DNA from: Oscillatoria sp. CS-180
GTDB lineage: Bacteria > Cyanobacteriota > Cyanobacteriia > Phormidesmidales > Phormidesmidaceae
Direction of reading: 5' to 3'
DNA: 59,975 nt
Assembly (NCBI RefSeq): GCF_028330965.1
Contig: NZ_JAQMUB010000062.1
Location: 1 to 59,975, forward strand
Made by a program: the position numbers and the translations under genes. Positions 34,651 through 42,479 of the stretch are shown piece by piece. Numbering within the stretch: the stretch's first letter is position 1; every line of letters starts with the position of its first letter. The notes beneath the pieces are model-generated. The model saw only the letters and a list, made by a program, of their open reading frames with translations, did no database searches and was not told the DNA's origin.

Positions 34651-35496
34651 ATGAAACTGAACACAATCAGCACCAGCCATTTATCCAAGACGCAAATACC
34701 TTTCTTTGTCCTTGCGGTTATGGGTGCAGCAAGTGCTGCAATTCACGTTGGCCTCGTAGCTCAAAGTAACGATGACAGTCTATTGCCGTTGAGTCTCTTA
34801 TTTTGGTTATCGGCTGGGTCTTTGATTTGGCAGAAGCGCCACCAATTAACGCTGCATACCAATGCTTTGTCAATGCTTGCTGGAGGTGTTTTGATAGCAA
34901 TTTTTCTCGCTTGGGGCATCAAAGCACCCACTGATAACTACTTGGCTGCGGGACCTTTCATTGCAACGGTGGGCCTAGCTGTTTTCTGTTCTAGTTGGCG
35001 AAACCTGACACAGTACCGAGCAGAATTCATTTTGATGTTTATGTTTGGTATTCCCAAGGTTTTGCTTTGGTCGGTTATTGACTTGAGAGGAATAACAGCG
35101 CGACTGTCTACAGCTATGCTTCAGGCTGCTAGCTTTGATGTGCTACGCGATGGCAGAATCATCAGCTTACCGACAGGTAGTGTCGAAGTGATTCACGATT
35201 GTTCTGGACTAAATGGCATCCTGTATTTGCTGTCGATGTCAGCTTTGCTGCTGATTATGGCCCCTATTCAAGGCACTAAACGATATCTTGTGCCACTGAT
35301 GGGAGTTGCGATCGCTTTTCTATTCAACGGTGTGAGAGTAGCTTTCCTGGCTATTATGGCCGCCGACACTGATCCACAACGCTTTCAACATTGGCACGGT
35401 ACCTCAATCTTTTCGCTCGGCGCTTTAGGGTTTTTCTGTGCAATTTACTGCTTAATACTTTGGCGAGAGAAGCGCGAGGCAATCTCATCTCTGTAA
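34651..35496 (+). CDS. Cyanoexosortase (PEP-CTERM transpeptidase)
   Basis: This 281-residue polytopic membrane protein has about eight hydrophobic spans. The exosortase catalytic triad is visible: Cys184 in HDCSGLNGILYLL, Arg229 in FNGVRVAFLA and His249 in HWHGTSIFS. Exosortases cut PEP-CTERM proteins at the sorting motif in the cytoplasmic membrane and may pass them to a surface carrier. Length and motifs match cyanobacterial exosortase type A. The usual companion gene immediately downstream is absent; instead a 97-bp element follows 7 bp after the stop, then lgt on the opposite strand. Confidence 0.92.
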   Translation: MKLNTISTSHLSKTQIPFFVLAVMGAASAAIHVGLVAQSNDDSLLPLSLLFWLSAGSLIWQKRHQLTLHTNALSMLAGGVLIAIFLAWGIKAPTDNYLAAGPFIATVGLAVFCSSWRNLTQYRAEFILMFMFGIPKVLLWSVIDLRGITARLSTAMLQAASFDVLRDGRIISLPTGSVEVIHDCSGLNGILYLLSMSALLLIMAPIQGTKRYLVPLMGVAIAFLFNGVRVAFLAIMAADTDPQRFQHWHGTSIFSLGALGFFCAIYCLILWREKREAISSL

Positions 35497-35503
35497 ACTT
35501 CCC

Positions 35504-35599
35504 AGTCTTTAACCCGGCTCAGGGCGCGTCATCCATTAGTCTAAAAGCCTTGTGGTACAAGCATTGCTGCGCCTGCCCTAACGAAGCTGTTAGTACGAC
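35504..35599 (+). repeat. Exosortase-locus two-hairpin element, copy 4 (most diverged)
   Basis: It opens AGTCTTTAACC where the others have TAGCTTTAGCC, and ends with GCCTGCCCTAACGAAGCTG before TTAGTACGAC, aligned with TGCCCTAACGGAACTGGCGAC of the others. The total length (96 bp) is conserved. CTTGTGGTACAAG forms a short hairpin. It fills the gap between the exosortase and lgt genes completely. Confidence 0.6.
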
Positions 35600-35628
35600 A
35601 CCTATACGCTCTGTTCGTTAGGTGTCGT
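35595..35628. terminator. Hairpin at the convergent ends of exosortase and lgt genes
   Basis: ACGACACCTA (35595-35604) and TAGGTGTCGT (35619-35628) form a perfect 10-bp stem with a 14-base loop. The left arm includes the lgt stop codon (35602-35604). It may terminate either convergent gene, though no clear T-run follows. Confidence 0.55.
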
Positions 35629-36447
35629 GGGATGACGATGACGCAGGTAGAGGCCAATGATGCCCGTGACGACAGCGATCGCTGACAGAATGTGAACCAC
35701 ATTAAAAGGAGTGCCGGGAAAGAACCAAGAGTCAGTTCTTAAGAACTCAATGAAGAAGCGACCGAGAGGATACCAAACCAGATACATAAGGGCGACGTCG
35801 CCGTCTTTCAACTGAGTTCGAAAACGGCGAGTGATCGAAAAAATGATGACAAAGCCCAGAAAGTTCCAGAGGGATTCGTAAAGAAATAGAGGATGGAAGC
35901 GGGTACTGTCAGGATAGGTGCTGAGGTCATTGTAGGGCGCAATTCGGTGAGCACGGTCAATTCGAAGTCCCCAAGGTAAAGTCGTGGGTGGACCGTAGAG
36001 TTCCTGATTGATGAAGTTACCCCAACGACCGATCGCTTGCGCTAAGGGAAGACCTAGGGCGATCGCGTCTAGATAAGGGAGCGCATCAAGCTGCCGAACG
36101 CGAGTGAATATCCAAAGTGCGATCCCCCCAAAAATAAAGCCTCCAAAGATATGAATACCACCACCCCAAACTCTCAAGATCTCCATTGGGTTTTGTAAGT
36201 AGTACCCTATGCCCGTAGATCCACGCGGCGATTGAATAAAGACATAGTACAGTCGTGCCCCAATAAAACCTGGAATTAGAATCCAGAACAACATGTCCCA
36301 TAAATTTTCGGGATTCTCACCTTTGCGAGCAACTTCACGGCTGGCAATCTGAGTCGCAACCAAGATTGCTGCTAGCATCAGCAAACCGTACCAGCGCAGT
36401 GCTAAAGGACCGTATTGAAAAATGATGGGGTCGACTGGGGGGTACAT
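35602..36447 (-). CDS. lgt: Prolipoprotein diacylglyceryl transferase
   Basis: This 281-residue, seven-span membrane enzyme transfers diacylglycerol from phosphatidylglycerol to the lipobox Cys of prelipoproteins. The Lgt signature is visible as AIGRWGNFINQELYGPPT, with the preceding ARLYYVF and the later HPLFLYESLWN. The start at 36447 (MYPPVDPIIFQYG) matches the family; the frame extends to 36552 without family-like sequence. Substrates in this window would include the ModA and metal-binding lipoproteins. Confidence 0.95.
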   Translation of the reverse strand: MYPPVDPIIFQYGPLALRWYGLLMLAAILVATQIASREVARKGENPENLWDMLFWILIPGFIGARLYYVFIQSPRGSTGIGYYLQNPMEILRVWGGGIHIFGGFIFGGIALWIFTRVRQLDALPYLDAIALGLPLAQAIGRWGNFINQELYGPPTTLPWGLRIDRAHRIAPYNDLSTYPDSTRFHPLFLYESLWNFLGFVIIFSITRRFRTQLKDGDVALMYLVWYPLGRFFIEFLRTDSWFFPGTPFNVVHILSAIAVVTGIIGLYLRHRHPTTPNEQSV

Positions 36448-36577
36448 GGGTGACTCGTGCAGAAAGTGGAATTGTAGCCAGCATACCGACAATTTGGGGG
36501 CATTGTGGGGCCTAAATTCCTCGCACCACGAGTTATCAACGCTGGAACTCACCTTTCTCGTATTGACACAAGGCTTC

Positions 36578-38191
36578 CTATAGATTTAGCGTCTGCCTCA
36601 GGAGTGCTTGGTCAACAGCATTGACGCCGAATCGACCTTTCTCAACATCGCGAATCCAGCTTTGGCTTTTGCCTAAAAGATCGGCTAAGGCCCGTTGGGT
36701 TAGATTTTGACGTTGACGAGCCGCTTTGATCGTACTACCAGAGAGCCGTCCAGCTTGAGCCTCTGTTTGAGACAGTGACTTGCGACGGCGACGATTAGTC
36801 GAGCTTCGTTTTGCTTTCTGCTGCCACTCATCAGGAGCCTCGAAGCCGAGTAGACGGGCGTTCAGCAAACGCTGCCATTTATCCCGAGGCGCAGTGTCGG
36901 TCAGACTCAATGTCCGGTTAGCATCGTTGGCCCAAAATTCCAGTGCATCATCAGCATCCTCGGGAATATCAGCAACCCTAGCCCATAGCGGCTGGATTTC
37001 AAGCGGATAGGTTTCAGGGTCGAAGCGGGGCTTGAGACCGTAGTAGTACAAGGTCTCCAAATCACCTTCAAAGGTTTTCAAAAGACGCTTGTGGGCACCC
37101 CGAATAGTAATCGCTTCCGTCAGACGCTCCTCACCATAGGCGATCCGCAGTAGGGTTCGTACCGTCATCCGGTGGTCGCCGCCTAAGCGGAGTTTGAACA
37201 AGAGCCACAGAAGCAAGCGCATGGCCCCTTCATGTTGCTGCCAATTACTCATCACTTCTGAAAGCAGAGACTGTGGCAGAGAACCGTACTGATAAAAAGC
37301 CGTTTGCCGACGATAGTCTTGCTTATTGAGAAAATGCTTTGACCAGGTTCCGGCACGGACAGTAAAGCTCAACCCAATTAAATGTTGGTAGCCTTCGGCA
37401 TCGTCCTCAAAAAAGTACTGAGTATCTAGCAGTTGCCAAACGAGATGCTCACTCAAGGCAAAGGATTGAACTTTCCCCTGACGAGGCCAGTCCAGCGTCA
37501 TCAATATCTGACAACATTGATGAACTAAGTCTTTGATCAGCGTCAGCTTTTCCAGCTTGGTCAGATCTTTGCGTTTATCAAGCCCTAGATACTGCTCAAT
37601 ATGCTGGTCGTTCAGAACAAAAACATCCTCCCACGGGCGATCACAGTTGATGGCATAAGCCGCAAAAATGAGATGAACACAAGCTGCACGAATATCTGAG
37701 TTGGCAATTCTTGAGGCGGCCTCCTCGGCGACTAGAGGGTTGGGGGAGTTTGCTTCAGGGTCCGCTGCTATCCTAAAGCGAATTTCTCCCCGACCCCGAT
37801 GAACTGCGCGACAGTAACTGTAGTAGCCTTCTGCATCCGTCTGCCAAGGCAAACTGTGGCGCTGCGATAGAAGAGTGCAGGTTTCCCACATCGCCATTGA
37901 AGAAGCGAAGGGCGTATTCTTGCCATTGAGAAAAATATCGGAGATAGCTGCTGGCAAGAGCGTACTTTTGAGACGTCCTTTCTTTGCTTGCAGGGGCGTC
38001 AGTGAGCCAATGTCACAGGCTTCTACACACTGGGGAACCTCCAAATCTCGACAGCCATTGCAGAGGGTTGGGTCGATCCAGTAACTATTTTCCTCATCTT
38101 TATCGTTGTCGTTAGCTTTGATCGCTCCGTTGGGACACAGCGGGCGACAACTATCACAGGCAATACAACCATCTTTGATCGTGTAGGGCAT
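36578..38191 (-). CDS. cnfR: CnfR/PatB-like nif transcription activator
   Basis: This protein has 537 residues from ATG 38191 (an ATG at 38197 adds two). The N-terminus is a ferredoxin-like domain with two cysteine sets: CIACDSCRPLC at about 9-19 and CNGCRDLEVPQCVEAC at about 44-59. A long helical middle follows. The C-terminus (~485-537) is an XRE-like HTH (NLTQRALADLLGKSQSWI). This Fe-S plus HTH architecture is that of CnfR/PatB. CnfR activates nif genes at low oxygen in Leptolyngbya boryana, and PatB acts in Anabaena heterocysts. The clusters probably sense oxygen. The gene is divergent from an operon carrying a nitrogenase-associated protein, which supports the call. Confidence 0.85.
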   Translation of the reverse strand: MPYTIKDGCIACDSCRPLCPNGAIKANDNDKDEENSYWIDPTLCNGCRDLEVPQCVEACDIGSLTPLQAKKGRLKSTLLPAAISDIFLNGKNTPFASSMAMWETCTLLSQRHSLPWQTDAEGYYSYCRAVHRGRGEIRFRIAADPEANSPNPLVAEEAASRIANSDIRAACVHLIFAAYAINCDRPWEDVFVLNDQHIEQYLGLDKRKDLTKLEKLTLIKDLVHQCCQILMTLDWPRQGKVQSFALSEHLVWQLLDTQYFFEDDAEGYQHLIGLSFTVRAGTWSKHFLNKQDYRRQTAFYQYGSLPQSLLSEVMSNWQQHEGAMRLLLWLLFKLRLGGDHRMTVRTLLRIAYGEERLTEAITIRGAHKRLLKTFEGDLETLYYYGLKPRFDPETYPLEIQPLWARVADIPEDADDALEFWANDANRTLSLTDTAPRDKWQRLLNARLLGFEAPDEWQQKAKRSSTNRRRRKSLSQTEAQAGRLSGSTIKAARQRQNLTQRALADLLGKSQSWIRDVEKGRFGVNAVDQALLRQTLNL

Positions 38192-38747
38192 ATGCAAAAG
38201 GCTTCTATTTAAAAGAGCGTTTCAGGTCATGGAAAAGAATGCTTTGATAAATGTGCGAAGACGATTTTCATGGAGCGATCGCTAGTCATTGATATTCTCT
38301 ATGGATCGCCTAGAAACATTACAAGCTAACGGGATTGAGTGATTTAGGGATAACAACCCAAAGCCGGCAATTTTATATAGAACGACACACTTTCATGCTT
38401 TCTTTAGGGTTCAATTCCAAAAATGTTTACTGCGGACTTTTTGAATTAGGGATGTGTTCCTGAGTTTACGGTTCGAGATTTTTTAAGTGATCGACTCCTG
38501 ACAGTATTGCAAAACCATGAAACTAGCAGAAAACGATTTTCTTTGAAGATTTATTGTTGTTTTGCTATGAACTGTTTCAGGCGATTACATTGAATTTCCT
38601 AAGGTTCTTCGCGCTTGATTTCTGGTACGGTATGTCATAGAGAGTGTGCAAGATTTAGATTGAATTTGTGTAAAATGATGCTTCAAAAAAATGGAGCGTT
38701 TTGCACTTTCAGTTTTCAGGTATTGTGTAAAATATCCAATCTTTGTC
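38192..38747. other. Divergent control region between cnfR and a nif-associated operon
   Basis: This ~550-bp AT-rich region should contain sites for nitrogen and oxygen control. TTGTGTAAAAT occurs twice, near 38666 and 38723, each with a -10-like TAAAAT. I searched by eye for an NtcA box (GTA-N8-TAC) and saw none that is convincing. No gene is present. Confidence 0.5.
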
Positions 38748-39233
38748 ATGCCTCAAACCATTTCACAGAAGGCATTTCCATCTTGTGATTTGCCCGTCTC
38801 CACGTGGGATCTATTGCTGGCCGCGGTCCAGCATTGGGAAGACTCGCAAGCATCGGATCATTACATTCAACAGGCGATCGCTAAAAACGCTGAGGTTGAT
38901 GTTTTTGTTAGTGCTTATCGCTACTACTTCTATAAAAGTAATGCTCCAATGGCATTAAAAATGGCGACTGCTGTAGCCGATGCTGTTCGTGAACGTGAGC
39001 AGTGGCCAACGGATTGGCAAACGCTAAAACCTATCTTGTTGACACGATTAGATGATAGTTGTGTGCGCCTTTATATCAGTGCGTATGCTGCTTCTGGTTT
39101 GCTACAAGCTCGTCTAGGTGACTTTGAAATAGCGCAAAACATCGCTGAACAAGTCCAACAGCTTCATGCTAAGGAATTTGGCGCTGACATTCTTCTGAAT
39201 ATTCTGAGTGCACCTTCTGATGAGGAGGAGTGA
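38748..39233 (+). CDS. Nif-region hypothetical protein
   Basis: This 161-residue soluble, helical protein starts at ATG 38748 (MPQTISQKAF). An ATG at 38691 would add 19 residues but would place a promoter-like TGTAAAAT inside the gene. It has alternating helices and TPR-like spacing (ASGLLQARLGDFEIAQNIAE), ends in an acidic tail DEEE, and has no cysteine cluster. I recall similar proteins near nif genes of non-heterocystous cyanobacteria, but give no function. The next gene starts three bases after its stop. Confidence 0.6.
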   Translation: MPQTISQKAFPSCDLPVSTWDLLLAAVQHWEDSQASDHYIQQAIAKNAEVDVFVSAYRYYFYKSNAPMALKMATAVADAVREREQWPTDWQTLKPILLTRLDDSCVRLYISAYAASGLLQARLGDFEIAQNIAEQVQQLHAKEFGADILLNILSAPSDEEE

Positions 39234-39236
39234 AGA

Positions 39237-39650
39237 ATGGCAACAGTTGACTTCTACGAGAAGCCCGGCTGCATTGGCAACGCTAAACAAAAAAGGCTTC
39301 TACAAATAGCCGGGCATACTGTGCGGGTTCATAATCTTTTGACAGAACCGTGGACTGCTGATCGCCTAAGGTTGTTCTTTGGCGATCGCCCCTTGACTGA
39401 TTGGTTTAATCCAACGGCCCCAGCCATCAAACAGGGCAATCTCCAGCCGGAAAAACTGACAGCAGGTGAAGCACTGAGTTTGATGATTCAACACCCTATC
39501 TTGATCCGTCGTCCTTTATTGCAGGTCGGCGATCGCTATGCCGCAGGGTTTGATCTAGCAGACATCGATGCTTGGATTAGCCTTGCTCCCGAGACTAACT
39601 TATCTGAGGACGTACAGACCTGCCCCCAACAAAGCACGGTGATGGATTGA
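39237..39650 (+). CDS. ArsC-like nitrogenase-associated protein
   Basis: This 137-residue thioredoxin-fold protein is of the ArsC/Spx family, in the subgroup annotated as nitrogenase-associated protein. The start VDFYEKPGCIGNAKQKRLL has a single Cys at 12 where ArsC has its catalytic Cys. Later LTDWFNPTAPAIK and HPILIRRPLLQVGDRYAAGFD replace the arsenate-binding positions. It is tightly linked (3-bp gap) to the preceding gene and divergent from the cnfR-like activator. A role in nitrogenase assembly or protection is inferred from family naming and context only. Confidence 0.85.
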   Translation: MATVDFYEKPGCIGNAKQKRLLQIAGHTVRVHNLLTEPWTADRLRLFFGDRPLTDWFNPTAPAIKQGNLQPEKLTAGEALSLMIQHPILIRRPLLQVGDRYAAGFDLADIDAWISLAPETNLSEDVQTCPQQSTVMD

Positions 39651-39818
39651 CTGTCTTAAGAACGTTGGCTGAATTGATGCTGGGAACTCACTCAAATTTT
39701 CTCAATGAAGGGTTTACTTCGTTCAATCTCAGTCTACACAAATTACTACCTTAGATGAGTCAGTTGACCGAAAAACAGCACCACAACTGTAGAAAATTGA
39801 GTAGGAGTATTGATAACC

Positions 39819-40133
39819 ATGATTCTGCAAGCAACTGATGCAAAAGTACTAGCGATGGAATTTCTGATGATGGATTTAGAGATTCCGGAGGACGATCAAG
39901 AATTTTTTGCAGTGCTCTCTGCTCATCGATCCGGTAGTGAGTGGCATGTGGTCGAAGTGGGGGTAGAAGGATTGCCCGACAAATGGGTCCTTCAGGTTTT
40001 TGATACCGGTATTTGTGATCCCTGCTACACCTTCACGACACCTGCACCCGCTGGCGATGATGCTGATCTGCAAGTATTTCCAGAGGCGATCGCGATAGTC
40101 GTTGCAGCCGAACGCAACGGCGGCAGGATCTGA
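39819..40133 (+). CDS. Hypothetical protein in nif-control neighbourhood
   Basis: This 104-residue acidic protein starts from ATG 39819 (MILQATDAKV; another ATG at 39810 adds three residues). It is soluble. The motif VLQVFDTGICDPCYTFTTPA contains a CDPC pair that might bind a metal or form a disulfide. I do not recognise the family. It has its own leader of 160 bp and is followed 28 bp later by another small gene on the same strand. Confidence 0.5.
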   Translation: MILQATDAKVLAMEFLMMDLEIPEDDQEFFAVLSAHRSGSEWHVVEVGVEGLPDKWVLQVFDTGICDPCYTFTTPAPAGDDADLQVFPEAIAIVVAAERNGGRI

Positions 40134-40160
40134 CAATTCGTTTTTCCGAGGCTTAATCCG

Positions 40161-40529
40161 ATGACTTTTGCTCTCCCTCCAGACGATCAACCCCCTGCAT
40201 CGACGACAGATTTAGATGCCACACTGCGGCGTCGGCTGGAATTGTCCATGCGAAAACATTTCTTTGAAGCTTGCGACGGTTCCATGCAGTCCTTACTGAT
40301 GGAGTGCAGTTGGACAATCAATATCGCTGAAGTGCTGATGCTCGTCATCCACTGTCCCGATGCTACAACCAATTGGCGCGTTCTGAACGGCATGGCCCAG
40401 ATCGCCGAATTTCTGGCACAAACTAGCCCCCTGGCTAAAATTCGCGTCTATCCGCCAATGGGGATGGGAGGACCATTCGACATGCGGGTCAACGAGCGCT
40501 CAGAATACCGTGTCTCTGTCAACGAGTGA
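40161..40529 (+). CDS. Small hypothetical protein
   Basis: This 122-residue soluble protein has a hydrophobic helix-rich middle (SMQSLLMECSWTINIAEVLM) and a Gly/Pro-rich end (PPMGMGGPFD). No catalytic motif is recognised. It lies 28 bp downstream of the CDPC-containing gene, probably the same transcript. The block from 38748 to 40529 reads as one set of small genes divergent from the cnfR-like activator. Whether it is controlled by that activator is inference. Confidence 0.5.
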   Translation: MTFALPPDDQPPASTTDLDATLRRRLELSMRKHFFEACDGSMQSLLMECSWTINIAEVLMLVIHCPDATTNWRVLNGMAQIAEFLAQTSPLAKIRVYPPMGMGGPFDMRVNERSEYRVSVNE

Positions 40530-40639
40530 GCAATAACTGGATTTCCAGTAGCTTAGATAGTGGGGTTATGTGGGGTTATTACCTAGAGTAGGGGAACTTT
40601 AGAAGCGATCGCTTCGCAGTCCCTATTGGCAGAAAAGAC

Positions 40640-41599
40640 ATGATTAAGGCGTTGCTCAAAAAGGTGTTGCCCAACGCCCTCATAGAAGAGCGCTCCATTC
40701 GGCGTTGGTATGAGGTCAAACAAACAGACATTCCAACCCTCGATACAGCCATCGCACAAATTGAATCGCGCTGGAACTTTCGTCCGCCCAATATTCCCGA
40801 TAGCCCTGTTTTTATCTTTTCGACAGAATGGCGATCCGGCTCAACGCTTCTACAGCGATTAGTCAATTCAGATACACGGATTTTAGTGTGGGGGGAACCT
40901 TATAATCAAGGAAATTTTATTCAATGCTTAAGTGATTCACTACGTTCTTTCACATTGGATAATCCGCCAGATTCATACTTTATCAATTCCTCTAACTTTA
41001 AAAATAGTGAAGGAGTATTAGCCCGAAGATGGACGGCCAATCTATATCCGGATCTGCCGTCTTTAGTGAACGCTCATCAAAATTTTTATAAAACGCTCTA
41101 TGAAAAACCCGCTCTTGAAAGAGGGTTTGAGAGATGGGGCATCAAAGAAGTCAGACTCACTATTGAACATGCTTACTATCTCAAATGGCTCTTTCCCAAT
41201 GCCAAATTCCTCTTTTTATATCGAAATCCCTATGATGCCTATCAGTCCTGTCACAATTGGCGAGGCTTATATATGCGCTGGCCTGATAGTCCAGTTCTGA
41301 ATCCAGAGATATTCGGCACTTATTGGAAGCAGATGTTGGAAGGATTTCAGGAAGGTGTTGATCGGGTAAACGGTTTTCTGATTAAGTACGAAGATTTTTT
41401 AATGGGTGAACCTTCTATCGATAAACTTTCTAGTTATCTTGATCTTGATTTGAATGCCGCTGTGATGGATATAAAAATTGGTTCGCAATCTAAGAAGGTA
41501 CCGCTTACGACAAAGCAGCTGCGACGGCTTAAAAAAGTTGTTGATCCCCTAGCAACTCAACTAGGATATGTTGGCTTAAACTCTCAGCGATCGCGCTAA
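40640..41599 (+). CDS. Sulfotransferase-family protein
   Basis: This 319-residue protein has a PAPS-binding P-loop-like FIFSTEWRSGSTLLQRLV near residue 55 and a 3'-phosphate-binding segment around FLFLYRNPYDAYQSCHNW near residue 195. Such enzymes move sulfate from PAPS to sugars, lipids or small molecules. An extracellular-polysaccharide or glycolipid substrate is possible, but the sequence does not say. The region is AT-richer than its neighbours at 40900-41500. There is no signal peptide, so it acts in the cytoplasm. Confidence 0.8.
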   Translation: MIKALLKKVLPNALIEERSIRRWYEVKQTDIPTLDTAIAQIESRWNFRPPNIPDSPVFIFSTEWRSGSTLLQRLVNSDTRILVWGEPYNQGNFIQCLSDSLRSFTLDNPPDSYFINSSNFKNSEGVLARRWTANLYPDLPSLVNAHQNFYKTLYEKPALERGFERWGIKEVRLTIEHAYYLKWLFPNAKFLFLYRNPYDAYQSCHNWRGLYMRWPDSPVLNPEIFGTYWKQMLEGFQEGVDRVNGFLIKYEDFLMGEPSIDKLSSYLDLDLNAAVMDIKIGSQSKKVPLTTKQLRRLKKVVDPLATQLGYVGLNSQRSR

Positions 41600-41730
41600 T
41601 CGCAAATCTATCAAAACAGACTGCTCGATTCAGTAAGACCTCAATCCCACTCTTTAAAGGAAAAATTCTTGTCTGAACATGTCTCGTAGGCGATGCTATT
41701 GAAACACCCCGATGCCGAACAACGCTTTTC

Positions 41731-42459
41731 ATGCCGAACCGTTCTGTAACACCCCAAGAGCGTCTTATTGTGCCACTAGATGTGGCTAGTTTCAGAGAAG
41801 CCCGCACTCTAGTCGATAAAATTCCGCAGGTTACCTTTTGGAAAGTGGGATTGGAGCTTTTCGTTAGCAGTGGTCCTGATATCCTGTCCTATCTCAAAGA
41901 CAACGATAAAAGAATCTTCTTGGACCTTAAATTTCACGACATTCCCAATACAATGGCAGGCGCTTGTCGGGCTGCTGGACGATACGGCGTTGATCTGATT
42001 ACTGTTCATGCGACAGCGGGGGCCGATGCGTTACAAGCTGTCTGTGAAGCCGCTCAAGAGGGTGCAGTTGCCGCTAGTCAAACACTGCCCCAACTCATTG
42101 CTGTGACTGTACTCACCAGCATTAGCCCTCGATCGCTGGCTTTAGATCTCAAAATCCCGCTGGAACTCTCCGACTACGCCCTACAGATGGCTCTACTTTC
42201 CCAACAGGCAGGACTTGCCGGGAGCGTTTGCTCACCACAAGAGGCCGAACTCCTGCGGCGCTGCTGTGGCAACGACTGGCTTCTTGTTTGTCCTGGGGTG
42301 CGTCCTACTTGGGCACAAAAAGGTGATCAACAGCGAACTATGACGCCCAAACATGCGATCGCAGCAGGTGCAGACTATCTCGTCATTGGCAGACCTATTA
42401 CTCAAGCTCAAGACCCAGCTGAAGCTTTCCGGCGCATATGCGATGAACTCATTGAATGA
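41731..42459 (+). CDS. pyrF: Orotidine 5'-phosphate decarboxylase
   Basis: This 242-residue TIM-barrel enzyme makes UMP from OMP. The catalytic Asp/Lys array is in [16 protein letters not shown] near residue 70. The phosphate-binding end has [11 protein letters not shown] and [15 protein letters not shown]. The start at 41731 ([17 protein letters not shown]) is normal. It is convergent with the antiporter gene, leaving only 20 bp between the two stops. Confidence 0.95.
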   Translation: MPNRSVTPQERLIVPLDVASFREARTLVDKIPQVTFWKVGLELFVSSGPDILSYLKDNDKRIFLDLKFHDIPNTMAGACRAAGRYGVDLITVHATAGADALQAVCEAAQEGAVAASQTLPQLIAVTVLTSISPRSLALDLKIPLELSDYALQMALLSQQAGLAGSVCSPQEAELLRRCCGNDWLLVCPGVRPTWAQKGDQQRTMTPKHAIAAGADYLVIGRPITQAQDPAEAFRRICDELIE

Positions 42460-42479
42460 GAATCGATTGCTGTTGCGCC

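Noticed and set aside
28981-35628. The repeated element as integron attC sites, with the surface-protein and exosortase genes as cassettes
   Set aside because: Same orientation and one copy per gap are suggestive, and CCTAACG plus CGTTAGGT occurs at copy 4. However, the RYYYAAC/GTTRRRY core pairs are not conserved at the ends of all copies, gene orientations differ, and no integrase is present.
38192-38747. An NtcA binding site in the nif-control divergent region
   Set aside because: I found no GTA-N8-TAC with a properly placed -10 box. Weak partial matches are expected by chance in AT-rich DNA.
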